A DNA stretch of 64,000 nucleotides from Bacillota bacterium. GTDB taxonomy: Bacteria; Bacillota; Clostridia; Lachnospirales; Lachnospiraceae. Where the stretch lies: contig JAEZUM010000082.1 in assembly GCA_023421075.1 (NCBI GenBank), positions 1 to 64,000 on the forward strand, read 5' to 3'. Each line of letters begins with the position of its first letter. The stretch's first letter is position 1. Of this stretch, positions 40,699 through 49,450 are shown one piece after another. A program made the translations under genes and the position numbers. A model generated the notes under the pieces. The model was given only the letters and a program-made list of their open reading frames with translations, was not told where the DNA came from and made no database searches.

Positions 40699-41805
40699 AT
40701 GAACAAAGTAAAAGTAGCCATGATCGGCGTTGGCGCCATCAGCGGCATTTATCTCGAGAATATCACGAAAGTATTTACCGACATCGAATTACTCGGTGTC
40801 TGCGATCTCATAAGGGAACGTGCTGAGCAAGCACAGGAGAAGTATAATATCAAGAAGCTCTATCATACGATGCAGGAGGCTTATGCTGATCCGGAGATTG
40901 ATATCGTACTAAATCTGACCCGACCTTACGAACATTATGAAGTGACGAAAGCTGCACTTCAGGCCGGCAAGCATGTATACAGCGAGAAGCCCCTTGGAGC
41001 CAGCTTTGAAGAAGGTCAGAAATTGGTTGCTCTGGCTAAGGAAAAGAACCTTATGCTCGGTGGCGCCCCGGATACCTTCTTAGGCTCCGGTATACAGACA
41101 TGCCGTAAGCTGATTGATGACGGATTTATCGGAGAACCCATCGGAGCCGCTGCTTTCATGATCTGTCACGGTCACGAATCCTGGCATCCGGATCCGGAGT
41201 TCTATTACAAATACGGCGGCGGTCCTATGCTCGATATGGGACCCTACTATGTCACCGCATTAGTTAATCTTATTGGTGGTGTGAAGGGGGTAACCGGTGT
41301 TACTAAGACCAGCTTTCCTCAAAGAACGATCACCAGCCAACCGAAGAATGGAACCATTGTTGATGTAGAGGTTCCTACCTATGTCACCGGTATCTTAAGC
41401 TTTGATAATGGAGCTTTGGGAACGATATTTACCACCTTTGACGTACATTATAACCAACAGGCAAGGCTTGAGATCTATGGTACCAAGGGCACTTTACTGG
41501 TTCCTGATCCGAATACCTTCGGTGGTCCGATCAAGCTGCTTCGTCCTGAGGATGGGGAGTATAAGGAGATGCCTCTGCTCTTTGATTACAAGGAGAACTC
41601 CCGCGGTCTGGGTCTGGCCGATATGGCAAAAGCGTTACAGACTGGCAGAGATTATCGCGCAAGCTATCAACTGACCGAGCACGTGCTGGAAATCCTAACC
41701 AGCTTTGAAAAGAGTAGTGAGAAAGGAAGCTACCTTCCTTTAGCTACTCATTATGAGCGCTCGATACCCATGAAGAACAATCCCCTTCATGGAATATTAG
41801 ACTAA
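40699..41805 (+). CDS. Gfo/Idh/MocA family oxidoreductase (second)
   Basis: A 368-residue member of the same family as the gene at 38740 but not a close duplicate. The Rossmann motif reads VKVAMIGVGAISGIYLENI, the EKP motif is YSEKPLGASFEEG (near 94-100), and the C-terminal domain has GGGPMLDMGPYYVTALVNLIGG. The alternative sugar-dehydrogenase or hydrolase functions of the family cannot be separated by eye. AAGGGAG is 6 nt before the ATG. With the first copy and ThuA it would form a two-dehydrogenase pathway, one oxidising and the other reducing a keto-sugar; this is inference. Confidence 0.92.
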   Translation: MNKVKVAMIGVGAISGIYLENITKVFTDIELLGVCDLIRERAEQAQEKYNIKKLYHTMQEAYADPEIDIVLNLTRPYEHYEVTKAALQAGKHVYSEKPLGASFEEGQKLVALAKEKNLMLGGAPDTFLGSGIQTCRKLIDDGFIGEPIGAAAFMICHGHESWHPDPEFYYKYGGGPMLDMGPYYVTALVNLIGGVKGVTGVTKTSFPQRTITSQPKNGTIVDVEVPTYVTGILSFDNGALGTIFTTFDVHYNQQARLEIYGTKGTLLVPDPNTFGGPIKLLRPEDGEYKEMPLLFDYKENSRGLGLADMAKALQTGRDYRASYQLTEHVLEILTSFEKSSEKGSYLPLATHYERSIPMKNNPLHGILD

Positions 41806-41905
41806 TCCTGCTCTCTGATCCCATAATGTCCCTGTGATATCCCAATATTAACCGCTTTTAGGAAACTTCTGCTTCACAGGAATTTTATGATGATATAACA
41901 AGAAC

Positions 41906-41980
41906 AGCCACAATACAGAAACCAAAGGTAACCTCATCCCCCTCTGATGAATTTCGTTTCTATATTGTGGCTTTCTATTT
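41906..41980 (+). terminator. Terminator of the Gfo/Idh cluster
   Basis: AGCCACAATA-CAGAAAC (41906-41922) pairs with GTTTC-TA-TATTGTGGCT (41956-41972), followed by TTCTATTTT. Confidence 0.82.
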
Positions 41981-41993
41981 TATAAACCCTTTT

Positions 41994-42160
41994 CACAGGC
42001 AACCCGAGTCAAATTGTCCGATCTCTGTTACTAATCTCTCTACAAGGGCAATCCGTATCAGTTTCTTCTATCTCTGCTACTATTCTCTACAAGAGCAACC
42101 CGTATCAATTCCTTCTACTCTCTGCTTCTAATCTCTCTACAAGAGCAACCAGAGCATCCT
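41994..42160 (-). repeat. Degenerate tandem repeat (about 49 bp) from the clpB 3' end
   Basis: Three units begin near 41994, 42043 and 42090, and the first 11 bases of a fourth at 42140. Each unit contains forms of GGTTGCTCTTGTAGAGA on the minus strand. The unit at 42090-42139 carries the last clpB codons and the stop; the other two lie past the stop. Confidence 0.8.
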
Positions 42161-44711
42161 TCTCCTCATCAATGAGGATAATATCCTCCGGCTGAACCTG
42201 ATCGCTTAAGATCAGTCTCGCACTTAAGGTCTCCACATTCTTCTGCAGGAAGCGTTTTAATGGCCTTGCACCGTAGACCGGATCATAGCTTCGTTGTACG
42301 ATGTAATCCTTTGCACCGTCTGTAAGTCTGATACCTATCTCTTTATCCTCTAGTCGTTTATTTAAATCCACAATCATAAGATCAATGATGCTGTAGATAT
42401 TCTCCTTCGTCAACGGTTTGAAGAGCACAATCTCATCGAGACGATTTAGAAATTCAGGGCGGAAGGAAGTCTTCAATTCCTCCATAACCATGCTTTCACA
42501 GTCCTTACTGATCTCACCGTCCTCGATTCCCTCTAACAGATATCTTGATCCGATGTTCGATGTAAGTATAATGATTGTATTCTTAAAGTCCACCGTTCTA
42601 CCCTGGGAGTCGGTGATACGTCCGTCATCCAACACCTGCAGCAGTACATTAAATACATCCGGATGTGCTTTCTCAATCTCGTCAAACAGAATTACCGCAT
42701 ATGGTCTTCGGCGAATCGCTTCCGTCAACTGACCGCCCTCCTCATAGCCCACATACCCGGGAGGAGCACCAATAAGTCTTGCCACAGAATGCTTTTCCAT
42801 GTATTCACTCATGTCGATACGAACAATATTATGCTCGTTGTCAAAGAGACTTTCCGCCAGTGCTTTCGCAAGCTCCGTCTTACCAACACCGGTCGGACCA
42901 AGAAACAGGAAGGAACCTATGGGCTTTGTCGGATCTTTGATACCGGCTTTGGAACGAAGGATTGCATCAGATACCTTCTCAACTCCCTCATCCTGTCCGA
43001 TTACCCTCTTGTGAAGCTCTGTACTGAGATGAAGTGTCTTATTACGTTCCCCTTCTGTCAGCTTTGTAATCGGGATTCCGGTCCAGCGAGATACAATCTT
43101 GGCAATCTCTTCCTCGCTGACATTTTCATGTACCAGCATATTTTCTTCGGTCCTCAGTCTCTCCTCTTCCATCGCCAGCTGCCTCTGTAGCTCGGGAAGT
43201 CTGCCATACTTAAGTTCTGCCGCTTTATTCAGATCATAGCCTCGCTCTGCAACCTCAATCTCATTATTTAGCTCCTCCAGGGCTTCTCTGAGCTTGTGTA
43301 CCTTTTCCATGGAAGCCTTCTCATTATCCCATCTGGCCTTCATCACCGCAAAGCTATCGCGTAACTCCGCCAGTTCTCGCTGGAGCTCGGTGAGACGTTC
43401 TGCGCTTAAGCGGTCACTCTCTTTCCTAAGTGCAGCCTCTTCGATTTCCATCTGCATAATTCTTCTCTGCATGTCATCCAGCTCTGTTGGCATGGAATCT
43501 AATTCTGTCTTAATCAGAGCACAAGCCTCATCCACCAGGTCAATTGCCTTATCGGGCAGAAAACGCTCTGAAATATAGCGGTTAGATAAGGTAGCCGCGC
43601 TCACCAATGCTGCGTCCGTAATCTTCACACCATGAAAGACCTCATACCGCTCCTTCAGCCCACGAAGGATTGAGATCGTATCCTCTACCGTCGGCTCCTC
43701 CACCATTACCGGTTGGAAACGGCGTTCCAGCGCTGCATCCTTCTCAACATACTGACGGTATTCATTCAAAGTGGTTGCTCCGATACAATGGAGTTCTCCC
43801 CTGGCCAACATCGGTTTCAACATATTACCGGCATCCATAGCTCCTTCTGCTTTTCCTGTACCGACAATCGTATGGAGCTCATCGATGAAGAGGATAATCT
43901 GACCTTCACTCTTCTTCACTTCCTCAAGGACCGCCTTAAGTCGCTCTTCAAATTCACCGCGGTACTTAGCTCCTGCCACCAGGGCACCCATATCCAGTGC
44001 AAAAAGCTTCTTATCCTGAAGGGATTGTGGTACATCGCCTCTTACTATTCTTTGAGCTAAGCCCTCTACGACAGCGGTCTTACCGACACCAGGTTCCCCA
44101 ATGAGTACCGGGTTGTTCTTCGTCTTTCTGGAGAGAATACGAATAACATTGCGAATTTCACCGTCCCTTCCAATCACAGGATCCAGCTTCTGCTCCTTTG
44201 CTCGTGCAACCAAGTCGTATCCATACTTCTCTAAGGTATCATAGGTTGCCTCCGGATTATCGTTAACCACCTTCTGGTTCCCTCGTACACTCTGGAGTGC
44301 CTTCAGAAAGTCCTCCCGGTTAATACGAAAATCAATAATTAGTGTTTTTACCTCTTTGCCCGGTTGCTTTAAAAGGCTAAGAAACAAATGCTCCACGGAT
44401 ACATAGGAGTCACCCATCTGCTTTGCCTCATTTTCTGCATAGATCAAAACCTTATTCAGATCATTACTAATGTAAACCTGCCCTCCGGTAACCTTCGGCC
44501 GTTTGTTCAGCAATCCTTTCACTTGGGCAATAAATACCTCTGTATTGATTTCCATCTTCTCTAACAGCTTCTTAATCAAGCTGTCCTCCAGAGTAAGAAG
44601 GCTATACAGCAAATGCTCTACGGTGATCTCCTGATGACCGTACTCATAAGCCAGCTTTTCACAATCTTCTACCGCCTGAAGGGAATTCTGTGTAAATTTA
44701 TTAATATTCAT
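42105..44711 (-). CDS. clpB: ClpB disaggregase
   Basis: Hexameric AAA+ chaperone that works with DnaK to dissolve aggregates. The N domain (1-145) is followed by NBD1 with Walker A GEPGVGKTAVVEG (near 205) and FIDELHTIVG, the long coiled-coil middle domain (about 400-520, which separates ClpB from ClpC), and NBD2 with GPTGVGKTELAKAL (near 605) and VILFDEIEKAHPDVF. The length of 868 is normal. The ribosome site before the ATG is weak (AGGACG), with a short upstream ORF that might couple translation. The 3' end is part of a tandem repeat that continues past the stop codon. Confidence 0.97.
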   Translation of the reverse strand: MNINKFTQNSLQAVEDCEKLAYEYGHQEITVEHLLYSLLTLEDSLIKKLLEKMEINTEVFIAQVKGLLNKRPKVTGGQVYISNDLNKVLIYAENEAKQMGDSYVSVEHLFLSLLKQPGKEVKTLIIDFRINREDFLKALQSVRGNQKVVNDNPEATYDTLEKYGYDLVARAKEQKLDPVIGRDGEIRNVIRILSRKTKNNPVLIGEPGVGKTAVVEGLAQRIVRGDVPQSLQDKKLFALDMGALVAGAKYRGEFEERLKAVLEEVKKSEGQIILFIDELHTIVGTGKAEGAMDAGNMLKPMLARGELHCIGATTLNEYRQYVEKDAALERRFQPVMVEEPTVEDTISILRGLKERYEVFHGVKITDAALVSAATLSNRYISERFLPDKAIDLVDEACALIKTELDSMPTELDDMQRRIMQMEIEEAALRKESDRLSAERLTELQRELAELRDSFAVMKARWDNEKASMEKVHKLREALEELNNEIEVAERGYDLNKAAELKYGRLPELQRQLAMEEERLRTEENMLVHENVSEEEIAKIVSRWTGIPITKLTEGERNKTLHLSTELHKRVIGQDEGVEKVSDAILRSKAGIKDPTKPIGSFLFLGPTGVGKTELAKALAESLFDNEHNIVRIDMSEYMEKHSVARLIGAPPGYVGYEEGGQLTEAIRRRPYAVILFDEIEKAHPDVFNVLLQVLDDGRITDSQGRTVDFKNTIIILTSNIGSRYLLEGIEDGEISKDCESMVMEELKTSFRPEFLNRLDEIVLFKPLTKENIYSIIDLMIVDLNKRLEDKEIGIRLTDGAKDYIVQRSYDPVYGARPLKRFLQKNVETLSARLILSDQVQPEDIILIDEEKDALVALVERLEAESRRN

Positions 44712-44820
44712 CGTCCTGTTTATGAATAATACCTTGATATACTCCCGGTATCACTCATGTTCCTCCTTTCTCAGAGTTCCTATCCTATTTTTGATAAAAT
44801 TCTTTGCTTGTTCTATATCA

Positions 44821-44848
44821 ACTATAACATATGGACCAAAGTTGTCAA
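44821..44848 (-). promoter_or_regulatory. Promoter of clpB
   Basis: Minus strand TTGACA (44843-44848), 16-nt spacer, TATAGT (44821-44826). I do not see a CIRCE or a clear CtsR box. Confidence 0.6.
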
Positions 44849-44941
44849 GGGGGTATTTAGACTTTTTTACATTAATTTTATCTACCAAAGCATCCTTGGC
44901 GGAGCGTTTTTATCATATAGGGTGAACGTTCCTACACGATA

Positions 44942-44982
44942 AATAAGTGACCTCAATTCTTTATCGAATCGAGGTCACTTAT
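44942..44982 (-). terminator. Terminator of the PhnB-like gene
   Basis: AATAAGTGACCTC (44942-44954) pairs with GAGGTCACTTAT (44971-44982); on the minus strand TTATTTATCG follows. Confidence 0.82.
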
Positions 44983-44998
44983 CTTATTATTCATCAAT

Positions 44999-45883
44999 TT
45001 AATCTTTATTAAATGCTTCTTCCAAATCGTTAATCGAAAGCTTCGTCATTTTTAGGAGAGCCTCCGACATTCTAGCGACACGTTCGGTATCAGGACTCTG
45101 CATCATTTCATAGACAATATTCGGTACGATCTGCCAGGACACACCGTAGCGATCCTTAATCCAACCGCATTGCTCCGCTTCCGGAACAGCCGACAGCTTG
45201 CTCCAATAATAATCCACCTCTTCCTGCGTATCACAATTGACCACAAAGGAGATTGCATCATTAAATCCAAAATCATGTCCAAGAGCACTGTCCATCGCAG
45301 CAAAGAGTAGGTTCTCCAGGGTGAATTCTTCATGCATAACCGTATCGGGCTGATTCGGTGCTGCTGCACTGCCATATCTTAGTATCCCGCCGGGCTTGGA
45401 ATTCTCAAAGACCGACATATAGAATAGCATTGCCTCTTCCGCCTTGCCGCATTGGTCGCCGACAAACATCAGGGTAGGTATGAGCTTCGGACGGTTCACC
45501 AGATGCTCATTGTACATTACCTGCCAGGACACACCATATTTATCAATGGCCCATCCGTACATCCTACTGTGCGGATAATCTCCGAAGGGCATGAGTTCCT
45601 GACCCTGTTCTATCAGCTTCCCCCAGATCGTCTCTGTCTCCTCCGGTGTATCGCAATTTATCAAGAAGGAGATGGAAGGATTGAAGGTAACATATGGCCC
45701 TGCATAGAGCAGTATCACTTCCTGTCCCCCAAGTTCTAATGTTATGGTATAGGCTGTACCGGATGGTGTATCATTAATTACCGTCTTATCGATCCGCTTC
45801 GCATCCTTGAATAAGGATATATAGAACTCTGCTGCCTCTTCCGCATCGTTTTCAAACCATAAATGTGGAGTAATCTTCTGCAT
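44999..45883 (-). CDS. PhnB-like VOC protein, duplicated domain
   Basis: A 294-residue protein of two tandem PhnB-like (3-dmu-9_3-mt, vicinal oxygen chelate) domains. Each repeat has the same sequence landmarks: ITPHLWFENDAEEAAEFY with FLINCDTPEETETIWGKL and YGVSWQVMYNE in the first, LMFVGDQCGKAEEAMLFYMS with FVVNCDTQEEVDYYWSKL and YGVSWQIVPN in the second. No enzymatic activity is established for this subfamily; the ubiquinone methyltransferase name seen in databases is misleading for an anaerobe. GGAGG is 7 nt before the ATG. It is monocistronic. Confidence 0.88.
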   Translation of the reverse strand: MQKITPHLWFENDAEEAAEFYISLFKDAKRIDKTVINDTPSGTAYTITLELGGQEVILLYAGPYVTFNPSISFLINCDTPEETETIWGKLIEQGQELMPFGDYPHSRMYGWAIDKYGVSWQVMYNEHLVNRPKLIPTLMFVGDQCGKAEEAMLFYMSVFENSKPGGILRYGSAAAPNQPDTVMHEEFTLENLLFAAMDSALGHDFGFNDAISFVVNCDTQEEVDYYWSKLSAVPEAEQCGWIKDRYGVSWQIVPNIVYEMMQSPDTERVARMSEALLKMTKLSINDLEEAFNKD

Positions 45884-46046
45884 AGCATAACCTCCTTTGA
45901 ATTTTATAGAAACGCATACCTACAATCGAGTATGCTTTATGATCATTACGCTTCTATTATATCATAGCATGTTATCCTTAGTATATCCTTATTCATGCCC
46001 AAGAAATAAAAGGCACTTGCTATTTAACACTATCATGGAGTTTGCC

Positions 46047-46192
46047 AATATGAGTTCGATCAATGATTTTCATATCGGAGTATTTGCATGCGTCGGTACT
46101 TAGGTTCTGTTATTTAGAACCTTATGTACCGCTACGTAATGCAACTAAGCGGAAGCGTCTCCGATTTCGGAAACATTGATCGGACTCATATT
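46047..46192. repeat. 146-nt imperfect palindromic element
   Basis: AATATGAGT-TCGATCAATG (46047-46065) pairs with CATTGATCGGACTCATATT (46174-46192). Further inward CGGAG meets CTCCG, CGGTAC meets GTACCG, and the apex is AGGTTCT-GTTATTT-AGAACCT (46102-46122). It has no ORF and lies between the PhnB-like gene and the uxu operon terminator. Confidence 0.7.
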
Positions 46193-46220
46193 TCAACTTT
46201 GACTTGAGTGTGGACAGTAA

Positions 46221-46260
46221 CAAAAGGCAGTCAAAGCATTCCGCTATTAACCGCCTTTTG
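46221..46260 (-). terminator. Terminator of uxuAB
   Basis: CAAAAGGC (46221-46228) pairs with GCCTTTTG (46253-46260), giving GCCTTTTGTTAC on the minus strand. Confidence 0.65.
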
Positions 46261-46294
46261 ATAAGGAGAGTACTCTATCAGGGTTGTGAACTGA

Positions 46295-47155
46295 TCAAAC
46301 TCCGCTGTATGCTGAGAATCCGCCATCGATCGGAAGCACGATTCCGTTAATGAATCCGGAGGCTCCTTCATCCGCCAGGAACAGTAGTGCACCAATCAAT
46401 TCCTCCGGTTCGCCAAAGCGCCCCATTGGTGTTGCATTTAATATCTTGTGAGATCGCTCGGTAAGACTTCCGTCCGAGTTCTTTAACAGGGCTTCATTTT
46501 GTCTGGTAATTAAGAACCCCGGAGCAATTGCATTAACACGTATTCCTACCTTGGAGAAATGGACCGCCAACCACTTCGTAAAATTCGAGACAGCTGCCTT
46601 GGCACCGGAATATGCCGGTATCTTGGTCAGTGGTGTAAAAGCGTTCATGGAGGAAACATTGATAATGCTGCAACCCGCTCTACCCACCATATCCTTGGCA
46701 AATTCCTGACAGGGGAGCAAGGTTCCAAGGAGATTAAGATCAAAAACAAAGCGAATTCCTTGCTCATCCAGATCAAAGAAGGTAATCAGCTCCTTGTTGT
46801 CTACTGCCAAATCCTCCTCATAAAGATACTCTCTGGTGGTAGTTCCCTTCGGATTATTGCCACCCGCTCCGTTGATCAGAATATCACATGGTCCGAATTC
46901 CTTAAGAATCCGTTCATGCGCCTTTGTGAGGCTTTCTTTATTCAGTACATCTGTCTCTATGCCAATGGCGGTATAGCCTTCTGAACTGATTTCAGCCGCC
47001 TTTTTCTCTGCCATTTCTAAACTACGGTCAAGGATTGCAACCTTAGCGCCACATCCTGCAAATGCTTCAGCCCAGTAACCACCGAGGATTCCTGCCCCTC
47101 CGGTTACCACAACAACCTTCTTTGATAAATCTGTGGAATATGGTATCTTCATCAT
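46295..47155 (-). CDS. uxuB: SDR-type D-fructuronate reductase (mannonate oxidoreductase)
   Basis: Short-chain dehydrogenase of 286 residues that in the hexuronate pathway reduces D-fructuronate to D-mannonate. Seen are the cofactor loop VVVTGGAGILGGYWAE, NGAGGNNPKG, the catalytic Ser in INVSSMNAF, the YSGAK catalytic Tyr/Lys and IAPGFLITRQN. It matches the Bacillus YjmF-type enzyme rather than the long-chain Escherichia UxuB. Function rests on its position one base after uxuA; its ribosome site AAGGAG lies inside the end of uxuA. A relative acting on another hexonate cannot be excluded. Confidence 0.92.
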   Translation of the reverse strand: MMKIPYSTDLSKKVVVVTGGAGILGGYWAEAFAGCGAKVAILDRSLEMAEKKAAEISSEGYTAIGIETDVLNKESLTKAHERILKEFGPCDILINGAGGNNPKGTTTREYLYEEDLAVDNKELITFFDLDEQGIRFVFDLNLLGTLLPCQEFAKDMVGRAGCSIINVSSMNAFTPLTKIPAYSGAKAAVSNFTKWLAVHFSKVGIRVNAIAPGFLITRQNEALLKNSDGSLTERSHKILNATPMGRFGEPEELIGALLFLADEGASGFINGIVLPIDGGFSAYSGV

Positions 47156-47156
47156 A

Positions 47157-48209
47157 TTATTCTCCTTGTGTACCCTTATCTAGTGTCTCCCATATACCGG
47201 TCAGATACATCGCTCCTAGAGCACGATCGTATAAGCCATAACCGGGTCTGCCTGTTTCCCCCCAGATCATTCTGCCGTGATCTGGTCGGACATAACCATC
47301 ATAGTCATTTTTATGGAGGGCTTTCATGATTGCGACGATATCCAGGGATCCACAAGGGGAATAATGAGCACTTTCCTCAAAGCTGCCATCCTCTAAAAGC
47401 TTCACATTTCGTATATGCATGAAATGAATTCTTCCCTGCGCACTGTACTTATCAACCAGCTCTACGATATTATTAAAGCTGGCAGAGCCCAACGATCCGG
47501 TACAAAAGGTCAAACCATTGTATTCATTATCCACTAGCTTCAAGAAACGATCTAAATTCTGCTCATTGGTAATAATCCGGGGTAGTCCGAAGATGGGGTA
47601 GGGCGGATCATCCGGATGGATTGCCATCTTGACGTCATATTCCTCTGCCACTGGGATGATCTGCTTTAGGAAATATTCCAGATTCGACCACAGCTTTTCC
47701 TCATCGACCTTCTCATACTGTGCAAACACTCTTGCCAAGCTCTCCTTTGTATAACTGGAATCCCAGCCGGGAAGGGATAGCTCTCCGGTTAAGGGGTCCA
47801 TTTTCTCCAGCTGCTCCTTATAATAAACCAATGCAGTAGATCCGTCCGGGAGCAATTTGTCCAGCTGCGTCCTGGTCCAGTCAAATACCGGCATAAAGTT
47901 ATAGCAGATCACTTTAATTCCTGCTCTGGATAATCTTCGAATATTCTCTTTATAATTCTCGATATATCGTTCTCTGGTGGGAAGCCCCAGCTTGATATCC
48001 TCATGTACGGGTACGCTTTCTATGACATCGAAATGCAAGTCAGCCGCTTCTACCTCTCTCTTTAATTTCTCAATACTTTCATTACTCCAGACCTCGCCAA
48101 CCGGCACATCATAGATTGCCGTTACAATGCTGTGCATCCCTGGAATTTGCCTGATATATTGCAGTTTTACAGCATCATCCAGACCATACCAACGAAATGA
48201 TAATTTCAT
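47157..48209 (-). CDS. uxuA: D-mannonate dehydratase
   Basis: Converts D-mannonate to 2-keto-3-deoxygluconate in glucuronate breakdown. The TIM-barrel protein of 350 residues has FRWYGLDDAV at the start, the family hallmark MAIHPDDPPYPIFGLPRI near 193-210, FCTGSLGS and HMRNVKLLEDGSF, and the terminal RPDHGRMIWGE. Metal ligands (His and Cys) lie in these motifs. AAAGGAA precedes the ATG. It leads a two-gene operon with uxuB and is divergent from an AraC-type regulator. Glucuronate isomerase, KDG kinase and aldolase genes are not in the window. Confidence 0.96.
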   Translation of the reverse strand: MKLSFRWYGLDDAVKLQYIRQIPGMHSIVTAIYDVPVGEVWSNESIEKLKREVEAADLHFDVIESVPVHEDIKLGLPTRERYIENYKENIRRLSRAGIKVICYNFMPVFDWTRTQLDKLLPDGSTALVYYKEQLEKMDPLTGELSLPGWDSSYTKESLARVFAQYEKVDEEKLWSNLEYFLKQIIPVAEEYDVKMAIHPDDPPYPIFGLPRIITNEQNLDRFLKLVDNEYNGLTFCTGSLGSASFNNIVELVDKYSAQGRIHFMHIRNVKLLEDGSFEESAHYSPCGSLDIVAIMKALHKNDYDGYVRPDHGRMIWGETGRPGYGLYDRALGAMYLTGIWETLDKGTQGE

Positions 48210-48264
48210 AATATAACCGTTCCTTTCTTATTGCCTGCTATTTTGGGCCAAAGGCACAACGCGT

Positions 48265-48289
48265 CCATGTAAAATCCATTTTCACATGG
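48265..48289. promoter_or_regulatory. 25-bp dyad in the uxuA-AraC divergent region
   Basis: CCATGT (48265-48270) and ACATGG (48284-48289), with partial symmetry continuing through AAAT/ATTT. It lies about 55 bases before uxuA and may be a regulator site. Confidence 0.4.
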
Positions 48290-48454
48290 TCTCAAATAGG
48301 AGCATTTTTTGCAATTCATGTATTCATTATATTGATGTCGTCTCATCAATCCTATGTTTATCTTGCTTACAGACTTGCAAAACTTGCTCTTATAGAATAT
48401 GATATTATTATCACTGTTCCAGCCTAAGAATAACTTATTGCCAAAGGAGACATT

Positions 48455-49333
48455 ATGAAGCAGACAACTCATGCTTATCTAACCCGTCAATATATGCTCT
48501 CCCGAGATTACGAGATCTTTCATTATTCCAACACTAATCTCACCGGAGTAAGCCTGCACCATCACGATTTTTATGAATGCTACCTCTTCTTATCCGGTGA
48601 TGTCACGTATCTGATTGAGGGAAAATCCTATCAGCTCACACCGGGAGATATCGTACTGGTTAACTCTAAGGAATTGCATCAGGCATATATTAATTCGAAA
48701 AACTCTGCTTATGAGCGAATTGTATTATGGATTAATCCTTCCTTTCTGCGGGAGCTGTCCACGGAAAAGACAGATCTATGCCAATGTTTTGAGAGTCCCC
48801 ATCGGAAAAATGTGCTAAGAGTCGATTATGAATGGCAACAGAATATCAGAATCTTATTGAATAAGTTGATTTTATTAGAACGTTATCAGGGCCTGGGGCA
48901 GGAGCTCTTGTATAAGGCGTATATCACCGAGTTGATGGTTTATATCAATAATCAGACCTTTGAAGAAAATGTAAGACTTGATGTAGAGGCGAAGAAGAGT
49001 AATATGACACTGCATATATTAGAATATATCAATTCTCATATTGACGAAGACATTACAATTGATGACTTAGCCGAATATACCTATTTAAGTAAATTCCACC
49101 TTTCCAGAGAGTTTAAAAAGAATACTGGGACAACCCTGCATCGCTATATCTTACAGAAGAAGTTGATTGCAGCAAAGGAGTTAATTCTAAAAGACATTCC
49201 GATTACCCATGTCTATGAGCAATGCGGATTCGGAGACTATTCCAATTTCTTTCGCGCCTTTAAAAATGAGTATGGTATGACACCAAAGCAATATTTTGAA
49301 GCGATGAAAAAGTCCGATACCACGTTAAGATAA
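48455..49333 (+). CDS. AraC family regulator, likely controlling uxuAB
   Basis: A 292-residue transcription factor with an N-terminal cupin (HHHDFYECYLFLSGDVTY near 30-48 and LTPGDIVLVNSKELHQ near 63-78) and a C-terminal AraC double helix-turn-helix (about 190-285: IDDLAEYTYLSKFHLSREFK and VYEQCGFGDYSNFFRAFK, ending GMTPKQYF). It is divergent from uxuA across 245 bases that hold a palindrome, so it is the obvious candidate regulator of hexuronate use. AAAGGAG is 6 nt before the ATG. Confidence 0.93.
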   Translation: MKQTTHAYLTRQYMLSRDYEIFHYSNTNLTGVSLHHHDFYECYLFLSGDVTYLIEGKSYQLTPGDIVLVNSKELHQAYINSKNSAYERIVLWINPSFLRELSTEKTDLCQCFESPHRKNVLRVDYEWQQNIRILLNKLILLERYQGLGQELLYKAYITELMVYINNQTFEENVRLDVEAKKSNMTLHILEYINSHIDEDITIDDLAEYTYLSKFHLSREFKKNTGTTLHRYILQKKLIAAKELILKDIPITHVYEQCGFGDYSNFFRAFKNEYGMTPKQYFEAMKKSDTTLR

Positions 49334-49450
49334 CATTAAGAGATTACCGGACTTCACTTATACAATTTTAGCAGCATTGTCTGAAAATTTGCATCACTTT
49401 TATATGTTTTCTTATAAAGTAATTTATGAAAAGTATAAAGGGGTGTTAAT

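Noticed and set aside
44712..44960. CIRCE or CtsR operator before clpB
   Set aside because: Searched for TTAGCACTC and GGTCAAA direct repeats; neither is present.
48206..48472. Minus-strand ORF of 88 codons in the uxuA-AraC divergent region
   Set aside because: Overlaps the AraC gene start and the uxuA ribosome site and contains the palindrome; no ribosome site of its own.
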